NCBI GenBank assembly: GCA_009911035.1
Contig: QXWO01000018.1
Location: forward strand, 30,998-94,997
From: Lachnospiraceae bacterium
GTDB taxonomy: Bacteria; Bacillota; Clostridia; Lachnospirales; Lachnospiraceae
Direction of reading: 5' to 3'
DNA: 64,000 nt
Shown: positions 63,932 to 64,000 of the stretch, piece after piece
Layout: each line of letters begins with the position of its first letter
Numbering within the stretch: the stretch's first letter is position 1
Translations under genes and position numbers: made by a program
The notes under the pieces: generated by a model
Seen by the model: the letters and a program-made list of their open reading frames with translations, nothing else
Database searches by the model: none
Told to the model about the DNA's origin: nothing

Positions 63932-64000
63932 TTATCCCCCTTGGGAGCCACCAGTTTCCCGCTTCAGAGCCACCCGGAAATGGTATTTTCCACCTTCAGA
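63932..64000 (-). CDS. 3' end of an unidentified gene, cut by the window edge
   Basis: A frame open from the window edge encodes 22 residues ending KYHFRVALKRETGGSQGG before TAA. It overlaps the upstream extension of the sortase frame. Too short to identify. Confidence 0.35.
   Translation of the reverse strand, partial: SEGGKYHFRVALKRETGGSQGG

Larger units (their letters stand above)
60346..64000. mobile_element. Left end of an integrated mobile element (extends past the window)
   Basis: Starts where the recombinase stop meets the phosphatase remnant. Content: TnpX/TndX-like large serine recombinase at the terminus, TnpW-like protein, metallophosphoesterase, class B sortase and a partial gene. 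Terminal placement of such a recombinase and accessory sortases are typical of Tn4451/Tn1549-related conjugative or mobilisable elements of Clostridia. These enzymes use a GA crossover dinucleotide; a GA is present in the recombinase TGA itself. Confidence 0.65.

Overview
The window is a chromosomal segment of a low-GC Gram-positive, most likely a gut Lachnospiraceae (Clostridium cluster XIVa). The evidence is a complete S10-spc-alpha ribosomal operon in Firmicutes order with zinc-type S14 and L36, an L17 with a long internal insertion, sortases, an LCP wall ligase and a CpsB/C/D-type tyrosine phosphorelay. I saw no tRNA, rRNA or CRISPR.

Region 1 (1-21.7 kb, all minus strand) is a surface-polysaccharide locus. 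Its promoter-proximal half encodes a PHP phosphatase (CpsB), a Wzz-like protein (CpsC), an XRE regulator, a BY-kinase (CpsD), an anchored Ig-like protein, an LCP ligase, a sortase-B-like lipoprotein that has lost its catalytic His and Cys, and a small secreted protein. After a 427-bp leader with an intrinsic terminator comes the sugar half: DegT aminotransferase, phosphoglycosyltransferase, three tandem ATP-grasp ligases, a second PLP-fold protein, an NAD-dependent epimerase plus the remnant of another, a complete ADP-L-glycero-D-manno-heptose pathway (hldE, gmhA, gmhB, hldD), a GT9 heptosyltransferase-like enzyme, an acetyltransferase and a GT2. A Gram-positive has no LPS core, so a heptosylated surface glycan is the natural inference.

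The locus carries two independent layers of apparent phase variation. First, a tyrosine recombinase gene immediately upstream of cpsB is flanked by perfect 31-bp inverted repeats, each built like a recombinase core site. Inside the segment a good sigma-A-type promoter points away from the operon into a terminator; inversion would aim it at cpsB, so the sequenced orientation looks OFF. Second, poly-G tracts of 7-11 bases, all G on the coding strand, lie within or before five genes. In hldD a one-base slip truncates the protein. At two other tracts a specific tract length would fuse neighbouring reading frames: a transmembrane leader onto the acetyltransferase, and two ATP-grasp enzymes to each other.

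Region 2 (23.4-33.6 kb) is a galactan/galactooligosaccharide operon: GH53 galactanase, GH42 beta-galactosidase, a zinc-ribbon protein, an unrecognised 611-aa protein, an ABC importer and a LacI-family repressor, with a strong promoter and two LacI-type operators. A small membrane protein and a chemoreceptor follow.

Region 3 (36-53.5 kb) runs from rpsJ to rplQ with secY, adk, map, infA, rpmJ and rpoA, led by a promoter and a leader of about 300 nt.

Region 4 (53.8-60.3 kb) holds an AT-rich WYL-regulator/GyrI-like pair, a sodium/proline-type symporter, a DUF1015 protein and a C45 acyltransferase-family protein.

Region 5 (60.3-64 kb) is the left end of an integrated mobile element: a large serine recombinase abutting the 3' remnant of a histidine phosphatase gene, a TnpW-like small protein, a metallophosphoesterase and an intact class B sortase. 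The element continues beyond the window.
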